A stretch of 64,000 nucleotides of DNA. It comes from Metopolophium dirhodum. Taxonomy: Eukaryota > Arthropoda > Insecta > Hemiptera > Aphididae. Below the pieces are notes generated by a model. That model did no database searches. It saw only the letters and a list, made by a program, of their open reading frames with translations, and was not told the DNA's origin. Numbering within the stretch: the stretch's first letter is position 1; each line of letters begins with the position of its first letter. Below are positions 26,150-39,000 of the stretch, piece after piece. The DNA lies in the NCBI RefSeq assembly GCF_019925205.1, contig NC_083565.1:17388241-17452240 (forward strand), in the 5' to 3' direction. Both the position numbers and the translations under genes were made by a program.

Positions 26150-26260
26150 TACATACACGAAATATTCACGGGTTGTTTGTATTTGCATTTTCTATACACG
26201 ATAAAATGTTCACCTTTTTGAATTTTGGGTATAGATGTTTTATAAAGTAGAAAAATATCT
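26150..26260 (-). repeat. dispersed aphid repeat, short fragment
   Basis: 'tttgcattttctatacacga' and 'aaaatgttc' are reverse complements of the internal 'cgtgtatagaaaatgc' block of the 1.1-kb copy. Confidence 0.45.
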
Positions 26261-26979
26261 AGTAACATGGCCCTTACATTTTGTTGTCTTATTGTTGATT
26301 TGTGTTTGTATGGCAATAAACAAAGCGTTACGAAAATTTGCCTCACGAAAAACAACTAGGAAAAAGGGTGGTAACCAGCCCAAAAATATATCTATGTTAA
26401 AAAAAATTTCAATACCTATAAATAGCTTAAAATAAGAAATAAATGTTTTTACATTTTTATCGTATATAGAAAATTATAATTAAAGTAGGTAGTATATAGC
26501 GTGGAATGTTTCAAGTTTCTACGATTAATATTTTTTAAATAATAAATAACAAAAAACCGTTATTTACGTTTAAATATCTATGTTGCTCTATGTTAAACAT
26601 TTTATTTAATTTAAAGTAAAAGAAAATGTTGAGAAATCTCATAATAATTATCAAGTCTATTTATACTTAATAAAATTAAAAATGCAATGAGTTTTAACTA
26701 CGAAACATAATTTATACATTTTTGTAATTTTGACAAATCATCAAAAAATTTGAACATAAAACGTTTAAAAAATAAGATTACCTATAACTGTATTTTATTT
26801 TTCATACATTCATATTACTTCACTCAGAATCTAAAAATAACTCACATTATTGTAAAAACTAAAACCTAAAAACTAAAAATGTGGATAAGTGGATGTCGCT
26901 CTGCTGTACAGTAGGTTACAAGTGGGTCACTGTAATAGATGGTGTTAAATTTGAATTCAAAGATATAATATCATTGTAT

Positions 26980-28125
26980 AAGAAAAACGATTCTGAGCGA
27001 AAACGGCCAGTCAGCCTATGCTATTACTAAGTATATTTGATGATATTATTATTGTGAATAAAGTAATTCATATATTTACTTTTTTACGTGGAACCTTGTT
27101 TTAAATTTTCAATCCTTACCTACAAAAGTTGAACATTTTATATATTTTTAACTACAAATTTTATTGATATTTATAGAAAAAAAAAACTAAAAAATTTGAG
27201 AATTGACAATGTCCGTAAACAGCTCAAAAAGAGTCAAATTATTTTCAAAATTTTATCGTGTATAGAAAATGCTAATACAAACATTCAGTGAAATTTTCAA
27301 GTATTTACAGTCATAAGTTTTTCAATTACAACAAAATTAGAAAATCGTTACATGAGAAATCAAGTGAATATCAAATGTTGTAAAAATATGAATTTCAAAC
27401 GCTTATAAAAATTTAATTTGACTTTCTTGTAGACATTTCTTTTTTGATAAAGGTAAACAAACTTATGGATAATCTTGTATTACATTTTCAAATCTTAGAT
27501 TTAAAAAGAAAAAAATTTATGAATTCTCAACTCAAAATATTTTGCTAATTTTCGTGATTTTTCAGTATTTGTCAAGGTTTGAACTCTAAATGCTCATAAA
27601 TAAAAACTGTGACTAAGGATTTTTAATTTTTTTCATCTGTTTATGAAACAATAACTTAAGAGCCTTCTATTAAATTTTCAAGCTTTTTTAACCAACAAAT
27701 AAAGTTTTAATGACATTCATAGAAAAAAATACTAATAAAATTGAAACTGAAAAGGTTTCTAAACAGTTCAAAAACATTCATGTATAGAAATTGCAAATAT
27801 AAACATCCAGTGAAAATTTCATGTATATACGTTCATTTTCTCGAAAACAGGTTTTGCTTAAAAATTCCCGTTTTCCTTAATTTTTCTTTTGTTTTTCACG
27901 GCGCTTTTGAAAACTACTGGGAAATTTTTACTTTTGACTCCCTCTAAGTACCAACTAGATTCACTTTCCTATCAGAAAAAATACTGTTGAAGAAAATCCA
28001 AGCACTTTTACTGTCCTAAAAGGTGATGTAAGACACAAAAAAAAAAATTTTAAAAATTAAAAATAAAAAACACACATCATTGTAAAATCATTAATTACAT
28101 TCATCGTTCCACTCAGAATCTAAAA
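26980..28125 (+). mobile_element. dispersed aphid repeat, longest copy (about 1.1 kb)
   Basis: Bounded by 'cgattctgagcga' (about 26988) and 'ccactcagaatct' (about 28110), which are inverted relative to each other. The interior is non-coding and contains tandemly echoing segments such as 'tatagaaaatgc..aatacaaacattcagtgaaa' (27255-27297) and 'tatagaaattgc..atataaacatccagtgaaa' (27784-27815). It fits a non-autonomous DNA transposon family with at least five copies in this window. Confidence 0.7.
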
Positions 28126-28336
28126 TTAAGCAAGGTATAAGATATGTGTCACTCTTAATTCTTATAGCCAAAAGGTATTAGGTATGTAGTATATACCTAC
28201 TTTATTATATAGGTACTTCATAATAATAACATATTATGTTTTTTTTAATAATAATTTCAATATAGAATGTACTATTTAACTTAATTATTATAATCAAAAT
28301 AATATAAACTGTTACATATATATATATATAGTGTTA

Positions 28337-28508
28337 GTAGTAACCAGTGGTATTCAGAATTTTATTTCGGGAGGGGTTATTATTCATTTTTGAAGAATTT
28401 TATCTGAAAATAACTTATTAATGATAACATTGTTATCATTTAACAATTTTCAGTGTGGGGGAGGGTTACAACCCCCTAACCCCCCCTGGGTACGCCACTG
28501 GTAGTAAC
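28337..28508 (+). mobile_element. hAT-type MITE with 8-bp target duplication
   Basis: The 156-bp element 28345-28500 starts CAGTGG and ends CCACTG. Both ends are followed inward by G-runs or their complements. It is flanked by a perfect direct repeat gtagtaac (28337-28344 and 28501-28508). An 8-bp duplication with CAGTG termini is the signature of the hAT superfamily. It has no coding capacity, so it was mobilised in trans. Confidence 0.88.
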
Positions 28509-29216
28509 TGTAGGGCAGAGGACTTGAAGCCATATAAAGTTACCAAATATGCATTAGAATACCCAAAATATTATGCATTTAAAAATAAAATTGAATGCCG
28601 GAAATATGACATTACATTGTCAACAATTATCTATCTATTAATAAAATTAATATACTGCAAATTAATCTTATCGTCTCATCTGTCTCGAGCATTTCTAGGA
28701 AAAACGTGCGCCAGTGGCAGTTAAAAACCATATTATTCAACAAAAATTAAAAATATATTTATATTTTGGTCGTATAATACAACTTGTATTATTTAAAATA
28801 AAAACGTCAGTGGATTAAAAAATTTATAAAATTATTAATGAAGTAAAAATATAGCTCCAAAAGTATAAAATAGAAGAAATATGACCTAAAAACAAAAAAA
28901 AACAAAAAATATGCATATTTATATGCAAAATAAAATTTCAAAACTAGTTTTAACGTATTTTTTTCGTACTCTACTATTTTTGTGGTTGTGACGTTGTGTA
29001 AAACAAATATGCAAATGTACAAGTCCTCTGCTCTAGTAGTCAGTTTTAAATATTAATACAATAATACATACTAAATATAAAATAATGATATGTACTCTAT
29101 ACAAAATATTGAAATATTTGTAATGTCTGTTAATACAACACTGGAGTGATAAAATGATTGTATTGATGCGCCGTACAAAAATGATGAGTTTCATTCCTAT
29201 AACTGTTACTTATCCA

Positions 29217-29250
29217 CCTAACCTAACCTTACCTAACGGCTAACCTAACC
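29217..29250 (-). repeat. CCTAA-rich interstitial telomere-like tract
   Basis: Imperfect tandem cctaa units (cacctaacctaacc, then cctaac and ctaacctaacc). They match the insect TTAGG repeat on the other strand. Confidence 0.55.
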
Positions 29251-29689
29251 AGATAACGTGATAAATATACTTATTAATTTGTTAAACAATTTTATATAAT
29301 TAGAATATAACACAACAACAAACTCAGTAAAAGAAATCGAATTTACCTGCAGGTCACCCTTTTTTCACGAAATATTACATTAAATATATAAAAAAAATTG
29401 AACTGTAGGTATAAGTACCCAAACTATTTGTTACATTTCGCATCGTAGTCTAGTTACGTAAATTTATGTAGGGATTACATAGGGTGATTCACCATGCATG
29501 CTCCCCTCTCGTTTTTCCATTATAATATTGAATTGAAATTTACTTAAAGACTGTATATACAATTATTGACATTTTTCGTATTACTTGTGACACTGAGTGT
29601 CCTGTGGGAATACAAACTTTTTCTTTTCAAATAAGAACCCATCCCTTTTTTTACTCTAATTTTATTTAGTTTATAATTATTTTGAAAGT

Positions 29690-29752
29690 TTTGATGTATC
29701 TAATCAGGGGATCTGCCCCCACACCCCCCTTGTATACGCCACGACTGTATCC
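29690..29752 (+). repeat. probable terminus of a CAGTGGCGTA-type element
   Basis: 'tgcccccacacccccttg' followed by 'tatacgccac' resembles the right ends of the MITEs at 28500 and 45686. The left end was not found. Confidence 0.35.
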
Positions 29753-29849
29753 ACCCTATGGTATTACACTATTACGTGTCTCGGCGTATTTTGACCTAGA
29801 CTTGTTATGGACCCAATTCAAATCTGAAGACGAGTCTTTATTAGACTGA

Positions 29850-30335
29850 CGATTATTCATCCTACCTGGCTCCGTGGGCTGTATAATATGATGCGTCCAA
29901 AACGGTAACAAACGGTTTGATACCCAAATTCATGATGGAGGCCATTGATGATCTTTCTATTTTATTCAGAGTTGTCTAATGTCTTCCTCCAACGTAGACA
30001 CCTGCCGATCAGATGGTCAAGGCATTTTTACGGTATTACCGACTATACTGAATAATACGGTAATGCGCCAAATCTATGTTGAATTTCACCCCAAGGGTGA
30101 CTATTTTTATTGCGTGTTAAGTCTCACGCTATTGTCTGTGTATACAAAACGCGGTTACAGGTCTTTAGTTGCGTGAATATTTTACACACTATGTGTTTTT
30201 GAACTCGCGGTATTGTTTTTAGACTTGCAGCTGACAATATAACGTGGTCTGTTTTAGGACGATCGACTGGCAACTGATGACTGGTCGATATTCACAACGA
30301 ATCGGCCTTCGTATCCGATCAACCGTCTCGGTGGC

Positions 30336-30367
<32 letters not shown>

Positions 30368-30820
30368 ACCAAGTACCACGCGTCTACGCTTTATATACGT
30401 TTTAGTTGAGGCACTTCCTGTTATTTATTTAGTTTTCTGTTGCGTTGTAGAGTGTTAGGATGGGTGACCCATTATTTTGATTTGTGTTTAGTATGTTTGG
30501 TCACAGAGCCCGGTATGAGCTATCTGGTTTCCACGATAGCGCCAGTTGGCGTAGTAACTTCTATGAGTTTTTCCAGCCCTCGTCACCTGTCCTATCATCG
30601 TGTTACGTACAGCCGTGCGAGTTACCATGAGCGGTGGATTCGGTCGTTTTTCCACTACTTGGCTATGCGGAAGATACCCGCGTTTGTTCGCTCGACTGAG
30701 TGCAATTTTTTTTTACGGTCTTTGCGGTCTTTCGTATACGGTTATACGTATATACGTAATATATATAATATTATGTCTACTGTTATACGCGCGCGTTGTC
30801 GCCTTTGAATTTTAAATAAC
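29850..30820 (+). other. GC-richer block without a convincing gene
   Basis: About 1 kb with many CpG and longer chance ORFs, interrupted by a (TA)n run (30336-30362). The ORFs in it start at TTG codons, overlap in two frames and show no domain. It could be an old LTR, a promoter or CpG-rich unit, or a non-coding RNA gene. Confidence 0.3.
30336..30362 (+). repeat. (TA)n microsatellite
   Basis: Continuous ta units within the GC-richer block. Confidence 0.9.
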
Positions 30821-32079
30821 AAATTCTAAAAACTACATTCATTAAAAAATTATATATTTTTAAATTTACTATTACAGTATAGTAGGTACTTATCACTTTT
30901 CAGAAGATTAGACATAATTAATTTTATATAATATAATAATATAATTCATAATTAATACTTCACCTAATCTAATATTATTAATATTGTAAAATAGATTAAA
31001 ATGTAATAAATTGTTTTTGTAGCTGAAGATGTAAATCTAAAAGGTCAATTAAATATATATAGCCATATAAGTACTAAGGTACCTACCTAGGTATATAAGT
31101 ATTTAGTATATAACACAAAAATGATTATAATCCTTCAACAATTAACAATCTTTTCATGCATGAAATATCAGTTTTAAATATGATTTGTATGTCATACGAA
31201 GTTGTAAGATAGGTAGTTGAGATTCCTGCGGAATTACTTATGTGATCCTTCTAACAGGATGTTTGTGTGTTTTTACTTGTATAGTAAAAACTTAATAGTT
31301 AATACAACTTACCTACTACTTACCTACAAATAACTATGTACATATATTATATTGGTAGGTATTTGCCATGGTTCAAACTTGTTTTGAGTAACTGTTTTGA
31401 TATTGTCTATGTTGGTCACTTGGAGAACAAGTTGGGGCAGCTTACTAAAAGCACAGAATATAATAAGTACTTAAGCCTTACCTACTGAACTACTGAAGTA
31501 GGTACCTAATACCTATTATGACCTATGTAGTATAAGTAGGTAGATACTAAATTAGGTATAGTATAAGTACGAAGTACCTACCTATTATATAACCCATTAA
31601 TGTTGATTTTAATCGGAGTATTATACATAGGGGCCATAGGGCCGTTCTTTACTAATGTCCGGTTAAAGTTAACCGACACTTTACTGGACATCGTAAGAAC
31701 GACCCATATACTTATATAACTTATAGAATAGTAATATACCTGCAGACTGTTCTGACTGTTCTGAGTAGGTAGGTACTTACTGCAGTCTGCAGAGGTAGGT
31801 ACTTACCTATATAATTCAATTATTTTAAATCTTAAGCCGTGGTGGTGGTACTGCAGACCACTGAAAGTAAAGTCTGACTATAAACAGTTGGTAACATACA
31901 TACCTACTGTTTACTTATAATATAGTCATATGTTTTCGTAGAATTTTGTATTAATTTTACTAATATGTCTTCACAGATCGCTTTTTTGATTTTTCGTCTT
32001 CATGATTAGCGTTTTTACTTTTGTCAATTGTCATACTGTCCTTAAAGTCGTTGAACATAATTAATAATAATTACACTTT

Positions 32080-32133
32080 ACGGTTTTGTCATCCGTGTCG
32101 TGGACTCGTGACTCGTGTCGTAATTTCTAAATC
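32080..32133 (+). other. probable 5' UTR exon of the cohesin-like gene
   Basis: A GC-richer stretch ends at a GTAAGT donor (32134). A good acceptor (tgtattttAG, 32588-32589) lies 26 nt before the start codon at 32616, so a roughly 456-nt 5' UTR intron is likely. The transcription start is not determined. Confidence 0.45.
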
Positions 32134-32615
32134 GTAAGTAGTACGCAGGGTACCTATGTACTCCATATAATATGTACTAAGAGGACTTTAGATTTTTAGA
32201 ATGATATTTCAATCATAGAATGATTTCATATATTCTGTTCTTAAATTGTTTTGTTATAAATGCGCTATAATCTACTTTCTCCATATTCCGTGTAAACTAT
32301 GTGGTTAACAGTAACACTTTACCACAATATATCTACCTACCAAATTGTAAATAGTTTAAAGTTGATGATTCACTGTGGGTTAGGTGGTATTAATGACTAT
32401 TAAAATTATTAGATAAAACGTCATAAACAGCATTATCTAATTTGGTGAATAACAAGAAAATTCTTAACACGGATCACACTGTTACATGGAATACAGAGAC
32501 AGTGTAATAGCATCTTAACTTTGTAAACAGTTGGATATTATCATTGAATATTCTATTAACGTTTTAAATAAGAAACATTTGTATTTTAGAAGTTTTGTTG
32601 AATCTGACAATTGCA

Positions 32616-33093
32616 ATGAGTTCAGAACATGAAGAAACTATTCTATCTTCGAGTGCCAACAGAGTTTTGCCTTCGTCTAGCTTGACATTGTCTTCTAGTA
32701 GTAAGTTTAAATAAATTATACCTATTTTAATTGTAATATAACTTTAAGTACATGTTGCCTATTGTATACAAAGTGCAAAAATGATTCTCAATCTCAAAAT
32801 TATCAATAGGTAAAAAATAAATATACTTATTACGTATACCTAGGTACTTATATTGATTTTTGAAAAACATTTTTGTATTGTATATTTTATAGTGCTATAG
32901 GTTATGTTTTGCACAATATATTTATAATATATTTTGATAATATTAACTATAATAAGAACCTACTATTATTTATGTAAATTACAATAAAAGTACAATTTAT
33001 TTTCAGTATCATCTATAGTTACAAGAAGTTCAATTGAAAATAGTTTTTTTTACTGCAATAGATCCTAACATAACTAGCAGTACAGAAATAGAA
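32616..33093 (+). CDS. cohesin-like gene, coding exons 1-2 (N-terminus)
   Basis: Exon 1 (32616-32700) encodes MSSEHEETILSSSANRVLPS and SSLTLSSS, then donor GTAAGT in phase 1. The best acceptor (tattttcAG, 33006) leads to a stop because of a T8 run at about 33044-33051. Acceptors at AAGAAG (about 33022 or 33025) restore the frame into TAIDPNITSSTEIE and exon 3. Exon 2 ends at 33093 before GTAAGA. Confidence 0.6.
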
Positions 33094-36000
33094 GTAAGAT
33101 AAGAAATTAAAGATGTTGAGAAATAATTTGCAATGCATCTATTTCTAATATAACATATCAACATATTGTAATTTATTATTGGTAATAGGTACAGTTTATT
33201 GTATATTTCCTTTACTTTGAATTGTTAAGGTGATAGTGAATATTTGGGTGAACAAATTTAAAGAAAATCCCAGAACTGGTACAATCAAGTTATTTGCTGT
33301 TATAATTAATTGTTTTGATGTCGATGTTTGTGAAGATGCATTCATTAACTTTAATTCTGTTTTAATATTTGCAAGAATTAATAAATGTTTTGAAACATTG
33401 GTATGATATTTGTAATTAATACTATTGCCTATTATTTATTAATTTCTAAGTAAAAATATAATTTTATATTATACTGATTACATTTTTAAGGCAAAGACTG
33501 GTTCATTAATTTCTCCCGAAAAAATCAAAAAATCAATAGAAATCCATAAATCCTTAGAACTTTTTACTGCAATTTTTCACCATCACAGTAACTTATTTTT
33601 GGATAAAGATGCAAATAAAAGTTATTTTAAATTCTTGAGAGATATTCTTACAAGAATATCACAATCTGATTTTGTTGGACCAAGACTTCTTGCTACAAGT
33701 TTTGGTAAAGCCAAATATTAATATAACAATTATATACCATTCAAATAATTATATTTATTTAGGTTTAAAAATAGTAACTGGTTTGGTACAATCAAATAAT
33801 ATAGAACTTGTACAGAACGATCTTGAAATATTGTATACAGAGTTTTTAATAAAACGATGGAAGTAAGTTAACATAATACTTGTACACATCATTTTGTATA
33901 CATGTGTTTACTTTTACATAGTTAATATAATTATCTGTATATTATTAATTTGATTTTTTCTTTACAGAGATACTTTTTATATTGTACGAGAAAAAGTGTT
34001 ACTAGAAATAATGTTTTGGATAAATATTGATTTTATTAACTTTTTTAATGATTTTTGGATGTATATTTATTGGGCACTAGGAGATCAAAGCACAAGTGTA
34101 CAAACTATAGCTCTTAAAGTACGTATATTTTTATTTAATTTAATAGTTATACATTAATTATATTACATATTAATATATTTTAATTTCTGAAGTAAGTAAT
34201 ATTGGTATTATATTAGTTAACATTTTTTCATACCTAACTACTTTAAATCAAATTAGTTATTTTTCAATTTCAAACATTTGACTAGCCTTTATTAAGCATA
34301 GCTTGTGTTGAAGAGAAAAGAAAGGCTTACATCAGTATGTATATCATCAACCCCTAAATGTATAGTAATATTCCTTAATTACTTTCAGATGGCTAATGAT
34401 ATATTATTAAATATGCACAGTAATATTCCTAAAGTGAAGATGATGATAAAAAAAATAGTTTCCGTTCTAGCTAACCTACTTTTATCAACTAATGATGGAG
34501 TCGTAATTTCAGCATTAAATTTATATTCTATATTGCCAAGGTTTTTATTCTTAAAATAAAATATAGTTGAAAGATGAATAATTATATTCTCTTTAAAAAA
34601 TTTTAGTATAGATGATGAAGATGAAGAAGAAGTATATCACATGAATAAGGTCGAGTCAATAGCATTAGAATTAGTTTTTTCTGAAAAAACTAAAGTTTCC
34701 CGAGTTGCAGCAAAACATTTTGTTAACCAAATGGTTAATTTTCAACCAAATGCATTTGAACAATTGAAAGTTCTTATAACAATTTTAGAAGGTGTTCCGT
34801 TGCAAATTAGATTGATTGCTGCCTCCTTTTTTGTTGATGCTATTTATGATTTATGCCCTTTACTCACAGACTTTAAATTTATATCTCAATTATTGACTTT
34901 AGACAATCTTGAAGATACAGAAAAACACAATTTTATGACTTTATTTATGTATGTTATTAAATGGTTAATTACTGGTGTTAAGCCTGAACAGAAAATTGCT
35001 TTTATGGGAGACCAAAATGATGTAAGTACTGTTGTTTGTTTAATTTTAAATTTATATAAGATGTAATAAATTTAACAATTTGTTTGATTATTTGTCAGGA
35101 AAGTTATTTTTCAATTTTATTTAATTTTCTAACATGTCTTACTATTATTACCCAACTGGTAAATAAATACAAAATTGGTTCTATATATAATATGTAATGC
35201 ATATTTTGTAGTATGTAATTGTTATCTACAGCAAATCAAGTTGATTATAAAGTTTTTCAGCTGTAAACAAAAAGTATTGTAAAAATAGATAGATATAAAA
35301 GTGTATTTAATTATTAATATTTAGTTTTATGTTAAATTAAAATTTTTTAAATAGATTTCTTCATAAGCAATATAAAAGTTTGACCATATTCAGCATCGGT
35401 ACTTTAAAGTGTATATTTTAGATTATAATGTATATTAAGTCAGCTGTTATTTAATTTCTATAATATTACTATTTAATATTTACTGATTTCTATCGAAATT
35501 TTAATTTTTTTTTTATAAATTATACCATAGAAATAACCAAATTGATTTAAACTATTTATATTATTATATAATTTATACCATCTATTTTAAATTTTGGCTG
35601 GTGTATTGGATACCAACTAAATTTTAATACTACAATTGTTTAATTTCTATTAAATAACAAATTGATTAAGTGTTGTTATTATTGTATTAATTTATGCAAT
35701 TTTATTATTTTAGTATTTACAAGTACAGTGAAAATTCCATATTACTAAGTCTCACGGAGAACAAAAAAAAATTGTATTAAAGAGACATTTGTAAAATAGA
35801 ATTAAATAAATATAGTTTGCTTCTCAAAAGTATTTTGTTTAATGGAAGTTTCACTGTATGTTATATAATATATAAGATATGCAGGTATATAATTTTATTT
35901 TATTTTAGATTATTCAGTTACATGTTAATACAATTAAAAAGACAGAATATACTACTTATATGGTGATGCATTTACTAAATCAATTTAAAGAATGTAATAC

Positions 36001-39000
36001 ACCTACACATGCATTTTCACTATGGATTTTACTACAGTTTGTTGATTTTAAATTACTTCAAGATAGAAAAGTACTATTATACTTAACAATATATACATTT
36101 ATATTTATAAACTTGATAACTATGTATAAAATCATGATTATTTTGTATGTTTTAAATTGTAATTTAGATAATACCTGATATATTAGATCAAGTATCTTTA
36201 TTTTATCACACATGGAATGTTCCTACTATTTTAGAGATGATTTCAAAATGCATTCATATTATGTCTTCAAATTTAGAAGGTTCTGATCAAAGCCTATGTT
36301 TAAAATATATTAAAGATATTGCACAAGCAAATATTAATATTTTAAAAGCTGAAATTGAAAATCCAACTAAAAATGTAATCTTATAAAATATAATATAATA
36401 TAACTTTCGTAAATAGGTATATAGATTTATAAGACAAATAATTTTGAAGTTATTACAATTGAATAATCATAAAATTAAAATTAAATCTTTAAATAGATTT
36501 GTATTAAATTATAATGACTATTTATTTTTTCAGGCGTCAAATAAATTGAGTCAAAAAAATGCTTTAATTAAAATGTGGTCTCTAGCAAAGTATAACCTTA
36601 TACCTGATGACTTGGAACCATTGATATATTTATCTTATTATGTACCCAACCTAAAGAAGAACTCACCAACCAATTTAATTGTTTCAGTATGATATTTGAA
36701 ATAAACACAATATGTTGTAATGTGTCTTAAAATTAAAAAGTATTTTTTAGGAATTTGCTTTAAGTGCTTTTATGGAAGTATTTAGAAGAAAAATATTAAA
36801 CGTACCAACAGATTTGCAAAATAATTTTTCTATTGAACAGTCTGAAATTATTGTGGAAAATACATATGTTACATTTTTAAATGCCATGTTAAATACATCA
36901 AGTAAATATGACCCTCAAATTTTAAACATCTATGAAACTGTAAGAAATTGTTTTTATTTGTAAATTACATTTTATTTTTACATAACTTTTTGTAATTATT
37001 TTCATTACTTTCAGGCATTTTTAATTGTTGATGACTTATTACGGATTAGATTCAACAAAGATAGAACTAATTATATACTTGATGATGACCAAAATATGAG
37101 ATTAAATGAGTTTATTTTTTCTTTATTCAATAACTGTGGTATGCATTACTTGGTATAAGAAAATACATTTTTAAATCTATTGAATGGTTGTTTTAAAATT
37201 TATTTTAGAATACAACGATGATTTAAATACTTTAAGACTTGTAGAAGTATTTATACAACTTATACAGGATGGTGTTATCGAAATAAATCATTTGATTACA
37301 CTATTGCAGTTTGTAAAAAAGGTACCTACTACCTACACTATAATAATTTTATAATCAAAATAAATTTGTCAAGCTTTTCATAGCAGGAATATAATATTGT
37401 ATAGGAATTGGTTGAACATGCACTTATACCAGTTTTTAATTTCTTCTGCAAAAAAGAAACTGGAGATCAACTAAGCGATGTAATTAATTTATACTTAGTG
37501 TACATGTATGAAAATATTATTTCTCAAAAATCAGACTTCAAAAATTTTACATTAAAAGATTTAGTAAGTGGTTTTATTTCTAAAATGTGTGTTTTCTTAT
37601 ATTACTAGTTATCTGGGCCAAAGATTTGTATTTGTAAAAATTGTACATGCCATATTTCTTCTAATTATAATACTAATATAATATTTAACCAATTGCAACC
37701 ATTTAGATAAACAAAAAAAAAATTATTTCTACTTAAGCTGAAAAATAATTATGTGAGATTTACCCTTTAGCTATCTACAGGAGTTGAAAAAATAAGCTAT
37801 AAACACCCTCTAAGTTTCAATAAATCTATTGATATGACTTTTATTGAAAACAGTCCAGCCGTTTTTTGAGGTTAATGATTTGGGATGAACCAACATTTAA
37901 TTTTAGTTGTGTAACTTGACTTGACTTGTGAAAAAATGAAAAATACAAAATATAGGTTATATAGGTGTTTCTTGGGTTTGGTGTACAGCGTACCTTAGTT
38001 AACAGGCGAATTTGCTTCGATATACATCGCTTTTTGGACCAATTCGACCAAGATGGACAATTCACTTAGTATAATACGAATGTGATTAACTAAACTTTCC
38101 TAATATCTCCAAGAATAATTTGAAATTTTCACAAAATCAATTAAATAGTTTTAAAATACCTATATAAACTACAAATATACATTCAAATCTCATATTTGTT
38201 TTAAGATATAGATATATTTCTTTATTTGAAACCATAAACGTGACAATTTGATGCATGCGTTTACCTCATCTGCCTGATTAACTAATGGCAACCATTTCTA
38301 AACAAAAATGTCCATAGTAAATATCAAAATCTCTGTTTGATTTCCATCTCTCCAGGATTGATCTATCAGGGCCAATTATGAATCTAAACCATCAAAGGAT
38401 CCACTTAAATTCACACAACAAATTTCTTCTGTTTAGTCCATCCGTTTAGGAGGAGTTCAATTAGGTACAGAGGTATAGAAGACTTATTATATTATATACC
38501 TAGATTACTTATATTTTGTAAAAAGTATTAAAAAAAATAAATAGGTATGATATTATAATATATTCTATTTAAACAGAAAATTTTTTCTCATTACTTGTTT
38601 TAAACCATACTTGTTATGTTCATGTGTGCATATATTCTTTTAAATCTATAATATTAATTACTATATGCTATGATTTTGTGCTTGATCATTCCTGTATTAA
38701 ACAACTTTTAAATTTTGATTTTAATATATTGTTTATTTAATTCAGGTGTTTAAAATTTTAATTTTAGACTGATGTTGCTACTATAATTACACGCATCTTA
38801 TGTCAATGTACGGATCAAATAGGTAAACGTTTAGTATCAACAAATATTCATCGACATGGTATTCAATATGCAATGAGTGATTCATTAAGTAACCCTTACG
38901 TTGAATATCCATTTAAAAAATTCTTTTGGATTCTTGCATCTATGTGTGATATTTTAATCCCATATGATGCTCAACGTTTGTAAGTAAACATTCCAATACT

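Larger units (their letters stand above)
22856..32000. other. intergenic region between the pipe and cohesin-like genes
   Basis: The pipe 5' flank and the cohesin-like 5' flank are divergent across about 9 kb. The region holds an (AAT)n microsatellite, repeat copies, a small ORF pair at 25.3-25.8 kb, a hAT MITE at 28.3 kb, CCTAA-rich sequence at 29.2 kb and a GC-richer block at 29.85-30.8 kb. The pipe promoter probably lies in 22.87-23.10 kb, where GC content rises, but no core motif is certain. Confidence 0.5.

Noticed and set aside
30440..30808. 122-residue plus-strand ORF in the GC-richer block
   Set aside because: Starts at TTG, overlaps another open frame, no domain or splice context. 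Length is explained by higher GC.
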